Source: Megalobrama amblycephala
Lineage: Eukaryota; Chordata; Actinopteri; Cypriniformes; Xenocyprididae
DNA: 64,000 bases
NCBI RefSeq assembly: GCF_018812025.1
Contig: NC_063066.1
Location: 10,299,882-10,363,881 of the forward strand
Direction of reading: 5' to 3'
Shown here: one piece after another, positions 1-30,609 of the stretch
Position numbering within the stretch: position 1 is the stretch's first letter
How the letters are laid out: every line of letters begins with the position of its first letter
Made by a program: the position numbers and the translations under genes
Notes under the pieces: model-generated
Seen by the model: only the letters and a program-made list of their open reading frames with translations
What the model was told of the DNA's origin: nothing
The model's database searches: none

Positions 1-218
1 TGACTAGGTTTTGAGACACAGTCTATGTCTACTGTCACACCTAACCATTGTGTAGCATCTAAATCTTTAATGTTTCTAAATCTCATCTTATCTTAATATC
101 AGTGTTGTATGCGAAATGAGTTTATATAAGCTACATTTTCTTAATATTATTCATACAAGAAGTGTATTTTTAATATAATTTTACGTGTTTCACATATCAC
201 TAAGATAATTCATATTTG

Positions 219-224
<6 letters not shown>

Positions 225-294
<70 letters not shown>
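225..294. repeat. (TA)n microsatellite
   Basis: About 35 TA units, followed by a short (CA) run. The rest of 1-398 is AT-rich sequence in which I see no gene or known element. Confidence 0.95.
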
Positions 295-299
<5 letters not shown>

Positions 300-398
300 C
301 ACACACACATATATATCGTTTTGATAGAATATATTAAAAATATATTTAAAAAATATTTTATATAGACACACACATAGATGTATACATATATATGTACA

Positions 399-1591
399 CA
401 CTATATTGGCAAAAGTTTTGGGACGCCTGCCTTTACGTGCACACAAACTTTAATGACACCCCATTCTTAATCTGTAGGGTTTAATATGGAGTTGGCCCAC
501 CCTTTGCAGATATAACAGCTTCAACTCTTCTGGGAAGGTTTTCCACAAGGTTTAGGAGTGTGTTTATGGGAATTTTTGACCATTCTTCTAGAAGTGCATT
601 TGTGAGGTAAGGCACTGATGTTGGATGAGAAGGCCTGGCTCACAGTCTCCGCTCTAATTCATCCCAAAGGTGTTCTATCGGGTTGATGTCAGGACTCTGT
701 GTAGGCCAGTCAAGTTCCTCCACACCAAACTCGCTCATCCATGTCTTTATGGACCTTGCTTTGTGCACTGTCATGTTGGAACAGGAAGGGACCATCCCCA
801 AATTGTTCCCACAAATTGGGAGTATGAAATTGTCCAAAATGTCTTGGTATGCTGAATCATTAAGAATTCCTTTCACTGGAACTAAGGGGCCAAGCCCAAC
901 CCCTGAAAAACAACCCCACACCATAATCCCCCCTCCACCAAACTTTACACTTGGCACAATGCAGTCAGGCAAGTACCATTCTCCTGGCAACCGCCAAACC
1001 CAGACTCGTCCATTGGATTGTCAGACAGAGAAGCGTGATTCATCACTCCAGAGAACACGTCTCCACTGCTCTAGAGTCCAGTGCCGGCACACTTTACACC
1101 ACTGCATCCGACACTTTGCATTGCACTTGGTGATGTAAGGCTTGGATGCAGCTGCTCAGCCATGGCAACCCATTCCATGAAGCTCTCTATGCACTGTTCT
1201 TGAGCTAATCTGAAGACCACACAAAGTTTGGAGGTCTGTAGTTATTGACTCTGCAGAAAGTTGGCGACTTCTGCACACTGTGCACCTCAGCATGCGCTGA
1301 CCCCGCGACGTGATTTTACTTGGCCAACCACTTCATGGCTGAGTTGCTGTTATTCCCAATTGCTTCCACTTTGTTATAATATCATCAAGGAAATTTAAAA
1401 AATTGACTTATTGCACAGGTGGCAACCTAACCTGAATTCACTGAGCTCCTGAGAGCGACCCATTGTTTCACAAATGTTGGTAAAAGCAGTCTGCATGCAT
1501 AGGTGCTTGATTTTATACACCTGTGGCCATAGAAGTGATTGGAACACCTGAATTCAATGATTTGGAGGGGTGTCCAAATACTTCTGGCAAT

Positions 1592-1601
<10 letters not shown>
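399..1601 (-). mobile_element. Tc1-like DNA transposon copy, degenerate
   Basis: Terminal inverted repeats: CACTATATTGGCAAAAG at 399-415 and, reversed, at the right end (about 1583-1599). Length of about 1.2 kb is close to that of intact Tc1-like elements. It lies between two TA microsatellites, as expected for TA target choice. The family is the same as the outer copy at 52722-55272. Confidence 0.85.
640..990 (-). pseudogene. Tc1-like transposase, C-terminal remnant
   Basis: A 116-codon open stretch keeps [20 protein letters not shown] and the final catalytic block [18 protein letters not shown] (the E of DDE). The N-terminal helix-turn-helix part continues upstream only in broken frames, so no active enzyme is made. 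Confidence 0.85.
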
Positions 1602-1675
<74 letters not shown>

Positions 1676-1676
1676 C
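1593..1676. repeat. (GT)n(TA)n(GT)n microsatellite
   Basis: Compound dinucleotide repeat abutting the right end of the Tc1-like element. Confidence 0.95.
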
Positions 1677-1759
1677 ATTTTTATATATTTTTAATATATT
1701 CTATATTTTAATATATATTTAAAAAAATATATATTTAGAGGCCAAATTATGAAATAGCA

Positions 1760-3800
1760 TATCAAAGTTGTTTTCATGAAGTTTTATTGAAAATGTACAC
1801 CATGGAATCTTACTACAGTTAAATATTTCACAAATTTCTGGTATTACAGGGGTGGGGGTAATTGACATGAAGGGGAAAATATGGAAGATGATTAGAAAAA
1901 TGTAGGCCAGTCTTGACACCCAAAATGTTTCACACAGAAAACAGTCACTTGTCAATGTCATTAATCATTAAAACATGTTTCAACGTAGTAATAGGTCCTT
2001 AAAAATTAAATGTACTGCACACATATGCACGAACGTCTGTACCTCGTAACTGACTTACTTGAAATGAAATGACTGAAAACCCTCGATGTACATCTCAATG
2101 CAATATTTGGCAAAATGGGAAATGACATTTATAAATTTAATGTAACTGCACATATTGTACCTGGAATAAATACATGTAATAAAAAGGGTCCAAAGTAAGA
2201 AGCGTTTGAAGTGTAAATATGTCTAAGCAAAGAATAACTTCATATATAAACAAAAATATGTTCAGGGCATGCAAAAGAACAGAAGATAAAGAATATAAAA
2301 AAAGTGGCACTGAATGTGACCTACATGGTATTTCAATAGGTTCTCCATTACTCTCTAAGTTTATATTTTAAATAAAATAATTATAACTATATTGCTGTGA
2401 GTATTTAAGACTTAAAATGTGTCCTGTAAAATGTATAGGGCATTACAAAACATACAATACAAACCTCTCAGATTTTGTTCATGCTTTCAGATAAAGATTC
2501 TCATTAAATTACAGTTAAACATCTCTCACTTAACACATTTGCTGCATTATCAACCAGGAACTTTCGGGCCCATTTTCTTTGGATTTTCTCAATATTCACA
2601 GCCAGCGTGTCAAAATGTTTAAGTCTTATTAAAGATATTCTTACTCAACTTAAAGTTCACACCCTAAATCAAACGTAGTGCTTGCAAATAAGTTAGTATC
2701 CATTCGCTCCACAGTTAACACTGTGTTAATGCTGATGAGGACATGCAGGTTCATTCACAAACACATATCCTTAAAAGAAAGTAAACTGTTTAAATGAACA
2801 AGGCAATATCATAGATGTAAAATGCTAAACTAAAACTCAAAAGCATTGCGTTAGTTCACAGCCTTTCTATCAGAGCTCGTGGCTCTGGTGTCGCCAGCAA
2901 ATGATGTCTATAAAAATACTAATGAGGGACTGCTTAGCATGCCCTAATTAGGAAACAGAGCTAATATTTGTTGAAAAATACCATGTTAAGCCCACATAAG
3001 GCCATGTTCAACAGGGCACACAGCATGAAAGTTTAAAAATTAAAGAAAAAAACAAAAAAAACAATTAAATAAAACATTCAAACAAGGCTGACGGAGTGAA
3101 AAAGACAGGAAGAATAGTGGACGCTTAGTTCTCGTGGAAGCTGCAATCCCCTCTTCCAACGGGTGGCCAAGACAGAGTTAAAAGAAGCTAGAGGAAAACA
3201 GGAGACACAAACGCAGATTAGAGAAAGTATCAAGAGGGCATTGATCTCATCAGTGCCAGTGGGAAGAAAAGTTTACATCAGTCAATTGGAAATGGGCACT
3301 CTCAGATTTTTCTCTTTCCAGCCAAAAGCATGAAGCATTCTGAATGTGGGCGGATAGGAACACACCGTCCTTCTGCCCTGCTTCAAATGCATTGTGCATC
3401 CTCTACACAATTTGCTTTTATAACATGCATGGATTCGTTCAATGCAACATTGCCGTCAGCTTGCATTCTTTACAGTCAAGAGTAACCCATTCTAAAACTT
3501 TTTAAATAAAACAGCTTGACAGGGACAGTGATTATAAATGATTGCATTTTCCCTCCCCACATCTCTGAAGAGGCAAACATCTTAAGCATATTAGTAACAC
3601 AAAGCATACACCGCAAATAAGCACAGCATTCAGCAAAGGTTTTGGTAACACAATAAATATAATGTTAGTAAAAGCTGCAGAAAAAGCCCACAATGAAAAA
3701 ACAAGAGGTGATCTATAAGAAACACAGAGGGCCGGGTCCACACTGCCTCGAGGTACCGCTTAACCAAAGAGTCTGGGCCTGGTCCCTTATCAAAGCCATA
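1760..3800 (-). other. sept6: Probable sept6 3' UTR with poly(A) signal
   Basis: About 2 kb below the alternative stop codon with no coding potential. An AATAAA on the minus strand at 1783-1788 would end the transcript near 1760, shortly before the microsatellite and Tc1-like remnant. No transposon similarity was recognised in this stretch, unlike its surroundings, which suits a constrained UTR. The exact end is inferred. Confidence 0.55.
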
Positions 3801-3825
3801 CTACTCAGTGCAGAGCCAGGGATTA
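3801..3825 (-). CDS. sept6: Alternative terminal coding exon of septin-6 (434 aa form)
   Basis: If exon 9 is spliced at its internal donor (last exon base 8285), the reading frame continues after the acceptor ttgcag ending at 3826. It adds residues N-N-P-W-L-C-T-E and then TAG at 3801-3803. The phase fits exactly: two A bases from exon 9 plus T at 3825 make the first Asn. The resulting 434 aa protein has the length and ending I recall for the long human SEPT6 isoform, so this tiny exon is conserved from fish to mammals. The 3' UTR would follow down to about 1760. Splice motifs and frame are seen directly; use of the exon is inferred. Confidence 0.85.
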
Positions 3826-5382
3826 CTGCAAAGGAAAGTAAAATACACACACGGCAGTGAGCAGGGAGACTGGAGGGAGCAAGAGAGTTAATAAAGTGCT
3901 AAATACCAATCACAACAATACCACCTGTTGAAAGACCAGCATCCAGATACCATCCAGCACAGAACCAATAAAATCACTTTGATTTTGCCGAACAGTCTGC
4001 TATCTTTAATTGTAGCCTTGTAAAATATCATTTAAGAGACTGAAAATAAAACCATTTTCTGCAGTGACGGATATAAAAATGGATTAAAAACAAAATGGTC
4101 GCCTAGACTAAATTTCTCTATTTTTTGGTCATATAAGGATTGTATAATAATGTTCAGTTAAATTTGACTTGTGGCAGTGGTCAAGCAGCTCTCCATTTGG
4201 GAATACAGACCACAAACCTTTAGATAGAGTACATTCAGAGGTAGGATTAAGCGAGTCTTATTATATTTGCCTAGTTAAGCATAACAATATAGTGAATTTC
4301 TTCAAAAGGTGACAGTCCAGCTCTTCTCTAGTGCCATATTGAATGTAAAACAGATGAAAACGAGGCTGTGAGGGATAAACGTACAGTCTTTTACAATGGC
4401 ACGTACTGTAAAAATGTACTGTTGTCTACCAATTTTTTTTTTCATAAAGATGTTTTGTCAGCTGAACAATTGGATTGTGTCTTCTATTCCTCACAGCTTC
4501 GTTTTCATTCCTGTCAAAAATTAAATATGGCCCCACCCTGACTAAGGGCGATAAATTGAGGAATCAAGATTTTCCAATACATAGTAAGTAAATCAAACAC
4601 TGGCCATGTTCCCCTCAGTACATAAACAGCTAGTCACAGTTGTGTGAATAATGCAAAATTAACTGTTTGAAATTCATACACAATGATTTTCCACAGTTTT
4701 AAGCTTTATGAAAGAATGCCCTTTATTACGTATACAAATACTGGTCCCCTTGCAATTGATATTTATTGATTTTTTATTTTTATTTTGTGAAAAATAAAAT
4801 ATCACAAAAATAAAGAACTATAAAAGGTGCTTACATTTGGATGAAATGTGCCAATATGAAGTTTTTCTAAACTAATACAAGCATAGCAATGACAGGTTTA
4901 TAAAAGGAAAAACCAACAACAACATTGAGGTATGGCTGCAGATGACCAGACAGCATCTGCATAACATGCATGAGCTAAAATGAGACAAAACATCACTTTA
5001 CTACTACATTACTATTCATGTTCCAAATTCTAACCATTAGAAAACTGTAAAAATCCTTAAAAACCCAATGACTGAACTGAAAGCAGTTCATATATCTTCC
5101 TATTATAGTACCAATGGCAAAATTATGGTACTAACAGTAAAATTACATTTGTCTCATTTTAACCCGTGTACTCACTACTGCAAGAGTAGCCACTCTTGTT
5201 AAAGTTGATTCATACACTAGTCATGCAGAACAAAGCAATATCATTATGACATCATAACACAGCAAGTAAAACAAAGAAGAAGAAAAAATGGAATTTTAAA
5301 AATTTGAAAAAAGGTTAAAGATTCTAAAGAAGGATTCCATTCACAGTTATTATCCCTCCTCAGCTGTGTTATGCATGAAACT

Positions 5383-5420
5383 GGGGGGTGGGGGGCTGGA
5401 GAGAGGGGGGAGGGAACGGG
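5383..5420 (+). other. G-quadruplex candidate
   Basis: Runs of 6, 6, 6, 3 and 3 G separated by short loops on the plus strand (antisense to sept6). The sequence fits a four-run quadruplex motif; folding is not shown. Confidence 0.6.
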
Positions 5421-5859
5421 AACAGCATGGCTCAGGAACACTGAGGGGAGAGAGCTCATTCACAGCGGGCAGGGCGAGCACTTTCTACAGGAATCCTGAA
5501 CTGGAAATGAGAGAGAAGGAAGATTATTGTTCCCTACAGGTTACATACTGTTGTATTCACACAATAAAAAAAAAAGAAGAAGAAAAAAAAAAAAAAGATC
5601 CAAAATGTTAGTCGTGCATCTGTTAAAACACTTGAAAGCATTTGCAGTGGGTGTATGTGGTAAGGCTTAGAATTGTTCTCTCTTTGTGCTGGATAAAATT
5701 GACTGCATAGTCTCTTCTGCCGTGTTATTTACATATAACTGGATATATCAACTTTAACAATTGTGTTATTTAAATATTACTAATAGGTCTGTGGTAAGGG
5801 ATTATGAAAGCTCATTTCCGCCACTAAATATGAAAAAAAAAAAAAAAAAAAAAAAAAAA

Positions 5860-6340
5860 TCCAACTTTCTCTCAAAATTCTGACTTTTTTCCTCACAATT
5901 GCGAGTTTGCATCTCACAATTCTCACAATTCTCATCCTCACAATTGCGAGTTATAAAGTCAGAATTCTGTGATATAAACTCAAAACTCTGAGGAAAAAAA
6001 AGTCAGAATTGCAAGTTTATATCTCGTAATTCTAACTTTATAAGACGCAATTTATATCATGCAATTTTGACTTTATAACTCACAACTTTCGAGATATAAA
6101 CTCACAATTGCAGGTTATAAAGTCAGAATTGCGTGACATAAAAGCAGAATTGCGACTATATACTGTAAACGTGCAATTCTGATTTTTTTCCCTCATAATT
6201 GCGAGTTTTTAAAAATCACAATTCTGACTTTGTATCTCACAATTATGACTTTTCTCTAATAAAGTTAGAATTGCAAGATATAAACTCGCAATTCTGACTT
6301 TATATCACGCAATTGAGAAAAAAGTCAGAATTAAGCTTCC
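5860..6340. repeat. Self-complementary short-repeat block
   Basis: Alternating forward and reverse copies of a roughly 20 bp unit such as GCGAGTTATAAAGTCAGAATT and its complement, diverged by a few bases each. It directly follows a poly-A run (5832-5859). A shorter block of the same family is at 35215-35385 in a upf3b intron. Confidence 0.8.
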
Positions 6341-7572
6341 ATAAGGGATAAATCACTCAACAACAGCATTATTTTAGGCCAAGTGGAGGACTTGTGTGAC
6401 CCAGCTGTAGGAGCCATTAAAGACTCTTTTGTGTGAGCTCGTGGAAGAGCAGTGGAGTGCAAACAACAGCAGATTGTTATGGATTCAGATGGCAGATGGC
6501 TGCACATCACATAGGGAGAGCAATAAACTCTCGCCTGGCACTGGTGACATAATATCCCCTGCTGCTACCACAGACATTCTTCACATTGCCAGTGTTTAGG
6601 ACTTTTAAGCATGAATAGGAAATGCTGTAATTACTACTGCAGTGCTTTAACACCACAATTACAGGATCAGTGTATCTGACCATCATCATTACATGTGTTT
6701 TTGTAATTTAGTCCCCTCGTACGAATGAGGGTTTGTGCCTTAAGAGATACTTTGAAAGCCTTACCAGCATAAGGTGACTCATGCAGGACTGGGAGCAGGT
6801 GAGGAGGAGTTAACTGGAAAACAGCATGGATGAGACGTACATGACACGTGTACAAACTAGACAAGACACCTTACAAGCAACATCACAATGAATATTGTAC
6901 ATGCCTTGCCCTGCATGAGCACTGAGGAAAACTAACATTTTCTCTCGCTATCACTCACTATATAATGGAAAAGAAAGTGGTAAGAAACTGTTGGATTTGG
7001 ACAAAGGGGCCTGTTCTTGCACTTTATGTATTGCAAAAATACTTCCTCAGTATCTCATTGCTGTGACAAGTAACTTGAATGGTTTTAAAGCAGTGGGCTG
7101 CTGCCTCGTGAGGACATACGTGAGGACATTCATGAGGACAAGAAGCTTAAGAGGAAAACAGTTAATGAAACAGGACAGATTGATTTGGGAAAAAAAAAAA
7201 AACCTTGTCAGTGCAAGTGTCTTCTTCCCATATAATACTCAGATGAATGCAGCAAATCAGCTTGAATACACAATCATGATTGATTAGCAGCATTAAGCAA
7301 TTTATTTGAGCTCTAATTACTAGTACCCCTTTCAGATAGAATGAGCATGACCCTTTAATTAAAGGTGAATGAAATATTGTCCTGTTAATAAATGTTAATA
7401 AATGTAATCATTTTACAAACCATGAAAATTACAGTTATAATTACATATAATTATATAGCATATTTAATTATAACTATATAAAATTGTCTGTTCATACAAG
7501 ACTTATACCACACATCAGACTTTCCATAATGGAAATGTATCTGAACAATACTACAAATGTACACGAGTAGCT

Positions 7573-8048
7573 TCACTACTGTTCAAAAGTTTGGGGTCGG
7601 TAAGATTTTTTTTATAGAAGTCTCTAATGACCACATAGGCTGCATTTATTTGATCAAAAAATACAGTAAAAACAGTAATATTCTGATATATTATTACAAT
7701 TTAAAATAACTTTTCTATTTGACTATATTTAAAATGCAATTTATTCCTGTGATAGCAAAGCTGAATTTTCAGCATCATTACTCCCGTCTTCAGTGTCACG
7801 TGATCCTTCAGGAATCATTCTAATATGCAGATTTTCTGTGCTGCTTAATATTTTAGTAGAAACTGAGATACATTTTTTCAGATTTTTTTGATGAATAGAA
7901 AGTTCAAAAGAACAGCATTTATTTCAAATAGAAATCTACTATAACGTTATAAATGTCTTTACTGTCATTTTTGATCAGTTAAATGCATCCTTGCTAAATA
8001 AAAGTATTAATTTCTTTTAAAAGAACAACAACTTTTGAACAGTAGTGT
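7573..8048 (+). mobile_element. TTCAAAAGTTTGGGG-type MITE, full length
   Basis: Begins CACTACTGTTCAAAAGTTT and ends with the complement CTTTTGAACAGTAGTGTA. About 475 bp, no ORF. Internal landmarks CAGCATCATTACTCC and GTCACGTGATCCTTCAG recur in the other copies of this family here. Confidence 0.85.
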
Positions 8049-8223
8049 ACATGTTAAAACTAGACCTTTCATTTTCATATCAGTGCACTGCAGACACACT
8101 CATCCACATCTGAATTCCATAGTTCTGGTATTGATCTAAATTCAACGATCTTACGTCAGCTGTCAGTGAAATGCACACACACTTGCACACATGTTCTCCT
8201 GCATCGGGATCGTCTGGTGTCTC

Positions 8224-8240
8224 GGGGGGGGGGGGGGGGA
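8224..8240 (+). repeat. Poly-G run
   Basis: About 16 consecutive G a few dozen bases below the sept6 exon 9 donor (poly-C in the sept6 transcript). Confidence 0.9.
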
Positions 8241-8280
8241 GAAGGTTGTGAGGGTTAGCAACCACGTTGGAGGTCAATAC

Positions 8281-25650
<17,370 letters not shown>

Positions 25651-27245
25651 GGTTCTCTCCTGCATCAACCCTTCACAGGAAACTGCAGCAAGCGCCCAGA
25701 GTGAAGCTACAGCGACGAACTCAGATACGATGGACTGTACCATTTATGACTGATGACATGGCGCATTCTGTTATTTTTGTTATAGCGCAATTTTTAATTG
25801 TGATGAATTAAGAATTATTCCATATGCAAAATACACGTAGTTCGATTATTACAGCACTCAGAAAACTCATGATTTTAAAAACATCGTGCCACCATATGAC
25901 CCCCATTTCATTAAATGGTACAGTCCTCTTCGTCTTCAGCTCAACAGCTTTAACGCATATTTCCCGATATTTCCACAGGTCTAAAGGATGCTGAATGGCA
26001 CTTTTTCACATAATATTAATTCAAATTTTAAAAGAAATAACGGTTTTAATGCACATATGGACCGTAGGTCTACTGACTTAACAGTTTAATAATAGACTAA
26101 TAGTCAAAATTTCCGAAGTTATAATATTATAATATCATCGCCTCGTGTTTTTATGCATAATTTGCACTCATTTACATGACGGATATTATTTTAAATCTTA
26201 AATATTCATATTTATGAATATTATGAATGGTAATTGTGTTTCTTGAAGGTTATTTATTTGAAAATTGACGTAGGATTTTATAACGAAGTAGCCTATTAGC
26301 CTATCAAATAATATTTTTTTATATTATTTTTATTTTATATTATATGAAATTATTATTGAATTAGGCAAACTTCCTGCTCTGTTCAATGAGCCAGCTGAAT
26401 AGTCACAAGTGTCGTGGGTTTGAAGACAAGTGTTGATTTAGTCAGTGGTATTTGAACTTTAGACTTTATCAAGGGGAGGGATTGTGTGTCGGAAATGGAC
26501 ACTGAGGAAAAACACACTTGAACAGTTTCGGTTAGCAGCTCATTTTCTGATTCCCGGAAAGGAAAATGTGTCGTTTAACTAAGCGTTCAAAGTTTGTAAA
26601 GAGCTATTTGGTTTAACTGTGTGTAGACAGCTTTATTCAGAGGGACGAGAGAAGATAGCCTTGTGTGTGGACAACAGGTGACGGCTTCTGATGAACACCT
26701 GAAATACAGGTTAGATTCAATGACACTTATTAAAAAAACTAATAATTCTCCTGAAACATTTGGAAAAGGAGAAAAGATTATGTTCGATGTAATTCTATTT
26801 TTCAGACTTTAATCAGACGTAAATCAATTACTGAATTTATGAAACGTAACTTAAGAAGCTAAAATATAGATTCAATGATTAAATAATGTGATATATAATT
26901 ATGCAAAATTATCATTACTGTGAATGTTTTGTTTTAAAAACAAACGTAAAAAGAGGAACACAAATGAGGAAGAAGTGCTCGTTCCTTTCCCCATGAGAAA
27001 ACAAAATCATTCATGTTGCTTAAATAGGCCCGCGTTGTTTTCCTTTTAAATTAAAATAGGCTATTAATCTTATTATTTGCTGAATGATCTTATTCCATTT
27101 AAGCATATTATACTTATTTCCCCCCATCCAGATTTGAACATTTACAGCCTAGAGAAGTGAATATCAGATGAAGATGTTTTTCTCTGGTTATGTAAGCCTC
27201 TTCAGTTTGGATCTTATCTAAATAGCTTCCCGGGGATCCGCCAGT
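25651..27245. promoter_or_regulatory. Divergent sept6/sowahd intergenic region
   Basis: 1.6 kb between the two start codons with no recognised transposon, unlike most non-coding DNA here. The part next to sept6 (25650-25745) is GC-richer and is the likely sept6 5' UTR. A possible sowahd 5' UTR exon ends near 26709. An in-frame ATG 31 codons above the sept6 start (25743) is discussed under findings. Confidence 0.45.
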
Positions 27246-28319
27246 ATGTATGAGGGGAGCAGCAGTGGGCCCATCAGGTCTGAGGAACATTTTAATACCC
27301 CTGTGGGAGAAGCAGCGCTGCCTTCAGAAGAACCAAAAGATTCAGACTTTAAAGCCTCCGGCAATGATGGAAGTAATTCAGATTCCCCTAAAAGCAGGAT
27401 AACAAGCCAATTCCGCTCAAATGTTGAAGAGCGATACTCGAGACATGGAGCTCGGCCCGCGTCTCCTGCCTTCAGCGCCTCCTCGCGCAGATCCAGACTT
27501 CAAAAACAGCTGGAGGTCTCCGAACCGGGCAGCAGCGCCTCCCGCAGACTCTCCGTTGATGCTTCGGAGAAGGGCTCCCTCACTCCCGCTATGCGTAAGA
27601 AGTATTTAAAAGAGTTGTTTCTGAGTAACAAATCTGGATTGTCAAGTATTTTATCATCCAAACACAAATCGTCAAAAGAAGAAGAGGAGGAGGCTGCGAA
27701 CGGCGACACTGTGAACAGCGGCGCGCTTTGGGCGTTGGATCCCATGGAGCACGCGTGGATGCTCTCTGCTGTGGATGGGAATTATGACACTATGGTGGAA
27801 TTTCTCGCTGAAGATCCCAGTTTATTGAGCAGAAAAGACTTTATTAGTGGTTTTACGGCTCTCCACTGGTTGGCCAAAAATGGAAAGGACGAGACCCTGA
27901 TTAAGATTCTCAGACATGCTGAACAAGAGGGGCTGTCAGTGAATGTGAATTTGAGAGGCAGTGGAGGCCTGACGCCTCTTCATTTAGCTGCTATGCATAA
28001 CCAGTACATGGTTGTGAAGATTTTGGTTGGTGCGTTCAGTGCTAATGTAGACATCATGGACTACAGTGGGAAAAGAGCATGGCAGTATCTTAAAGATAAC
28101 GCACCAAGAGAAATTAAGGAGCTTCTGGGAGCCTGGGATGATGAATCCTTCGTATGGGTTTTGAATGTGAACAATAGTGCAAGTCAAGCACAAACTCGAC
28201 TTGAAGAACATACTCAAGAAAATAGAGTCGAGGTGGATGCTTCAGGAGGATTTGTACGGCAGCGATTTGCATCATTTAAAAGGCTGTTGTACAATGTTGG
28301 TCTGCTTGAAAATATCTGA
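27246..28319 (+). CDS. sowahd: Sosondowah ankyrin repeat family member D
   Basis: A single uninterrupted coding exon of 357 aa. The N-terminal 150 residues are Ser/Arg-rich and probably disordered, with an acidic run at 145-149. A three-repeat ankyrin block follows at about 169-198, 202-235 and 240-272; clear consensus pieces are GFTALHWLA and GLTPLHLAA. This is the layout of the SOWAH family, and the place between sept6 and rpl39 matches human SOWAHD (315 aa). The start follows stop codons and has no better upstream ATG. A 5' UTR intron is possible (donor cag/gttaga near 26709, acceptor ccag near 27131). Molecular function is not known beyond likely protein binding. Poly(A) signals AATAAA are at 28448 and 28613. 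Confidence 0.9.
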   Translation: MYEGSSSGPIRSEEHFNTPVGEAALPSEEPKDSDFKASGNDGSNSDSPKSRITSQFRSNVEERYSRHGARPASPAFSASSRRSRLQKQLEVSEPGSSASRRLSVDASEKGSLTPAMRKKYLKELFLSNKSGLSSILSSKHKSSKEEEEEAANGDTVNSGALWALDPMEHAWMLSAVDGNYDTMVEFLAEDPSLLSRKDFISGFTALHWLAKNGKDETLIKILRHAEQEGLSVNVNLRGSGGLTPLHLAAMHNQYMVVKILVGAFSANVDIMDYSGKRAWQYLKDNAPREIKELLGAWDDESFVWVLNVNNSASQAQTRLEEHTQENRVEVDASGGFVRQRFASFKRLLYNVGLLENI

Positions 28320-28447
28320 GACGTGTTTGTCAGGTCATTACTGTTATACACTTGAAATGTTCTTATTAGTGACAAGATTTGTATGGCAATATGGCAAATA
28401 TTTAACCTGATAACAGTGCTGTGTATGTTATGAACTTTAATCTGTTT

Positions 28448-28658
28448 AATAAACCAAATTGCGATGAACCACCAATACTGGAGACACTTGTTTTTATAAA
28501 TAAAAACCCGTTTATCCTTAGTAAGAATGAACCTAAAAGCTCAGAGAAAAACAATGAAAGTGCAGAACCACCCACTGGAAAATTTCAACTTGGGCATTTT
28601 GCATTTTCACAAAATAAAAGGATCCAAATAGTTCTGGTTTGATGACAAATCTTTTATT
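28448..28658. promoter_or_regulatory. Convergent poly(A) signals of sowahd and rpl39
   Basis: On the plus strand AATAAA occurs at 28448-28453 and 28613-28618, downstream of sowahd. On the minus strand AATAAA is at 28653-28658, downstream of rpl39. The inner two signals are only 34 bp apart, so the 3' ends of the two transcripts probably overlap. Confidence 0.6.
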
Positions 28659-28790
28659 TAGCAAGGACATAACCAGAATATCTGTACAAAAGAGACTGCT
28701 GTTCCAGATAGCATGGCTTCTCTCCAGCTCTGGATGAGTTGGTGGTCCTGGCAAGGAACAGATGGAGGGGGGTGCTGAAGTAAATCTTGT

Positions 28791-30547
<1,757 letters not shown>

Positions 30548-30586
30548 TTCAGAGATCGCAATCCGTTCACCACTATGGCGGTAGTC

Positions 30587-30598
30587 GAAGAGGAGGAA
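30587..30598 (-). promoter_or_regulatory. rpl39: TOP-like pyrimidine tract at the rpl39 start
   Basis: Twelve pyrimidines (TTCCTCCTCTTC on the minus strand) lie 40 bp above the rpl39 start codon. Vertebrate ribosomal protein genes start transcription at a C inside such a tract, and it gives mTOR-controlled translation. The location is seen; the start site itself is inferred. Confidence 0.55.
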
Positions 30599-30609
30599 CC
30601 ATGGGAAAC

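Larger units (their letters stand above)
3826..8280 (-). other. Last sept6 intron (alternative form) and its contents
   Basis: 4.5 kb between the exon 9 donor and the alternative terminal exon. It holds a G-rich quadruplex candidate (5383-5420), a short-palindrome satellite (5860-6340) and a MITE (7573-8048), and no coding exon that I can support. If the intron is not spliced, part of it is 3' UTR of the 427 aa form. Confidence 0.6.

Noticed and set aside
210..446. Frames made of Tyr-Ile repeats (also 1427-1711 and 21401-21589)
   Set aside because: Translations of TA and GT microsatellites, not genes.
683..1138. Plus-strand 151-codon frame in the first Tc1-like element
   Set aside because: It is the antisense shadow of the transposase remnant on the minus strand.
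5366..5611. 81-codon plus-strand frame over the G-rich stretch
   Set aside because: Low-complexity Gly/Glu/Lys composition from purine runs; no domain.
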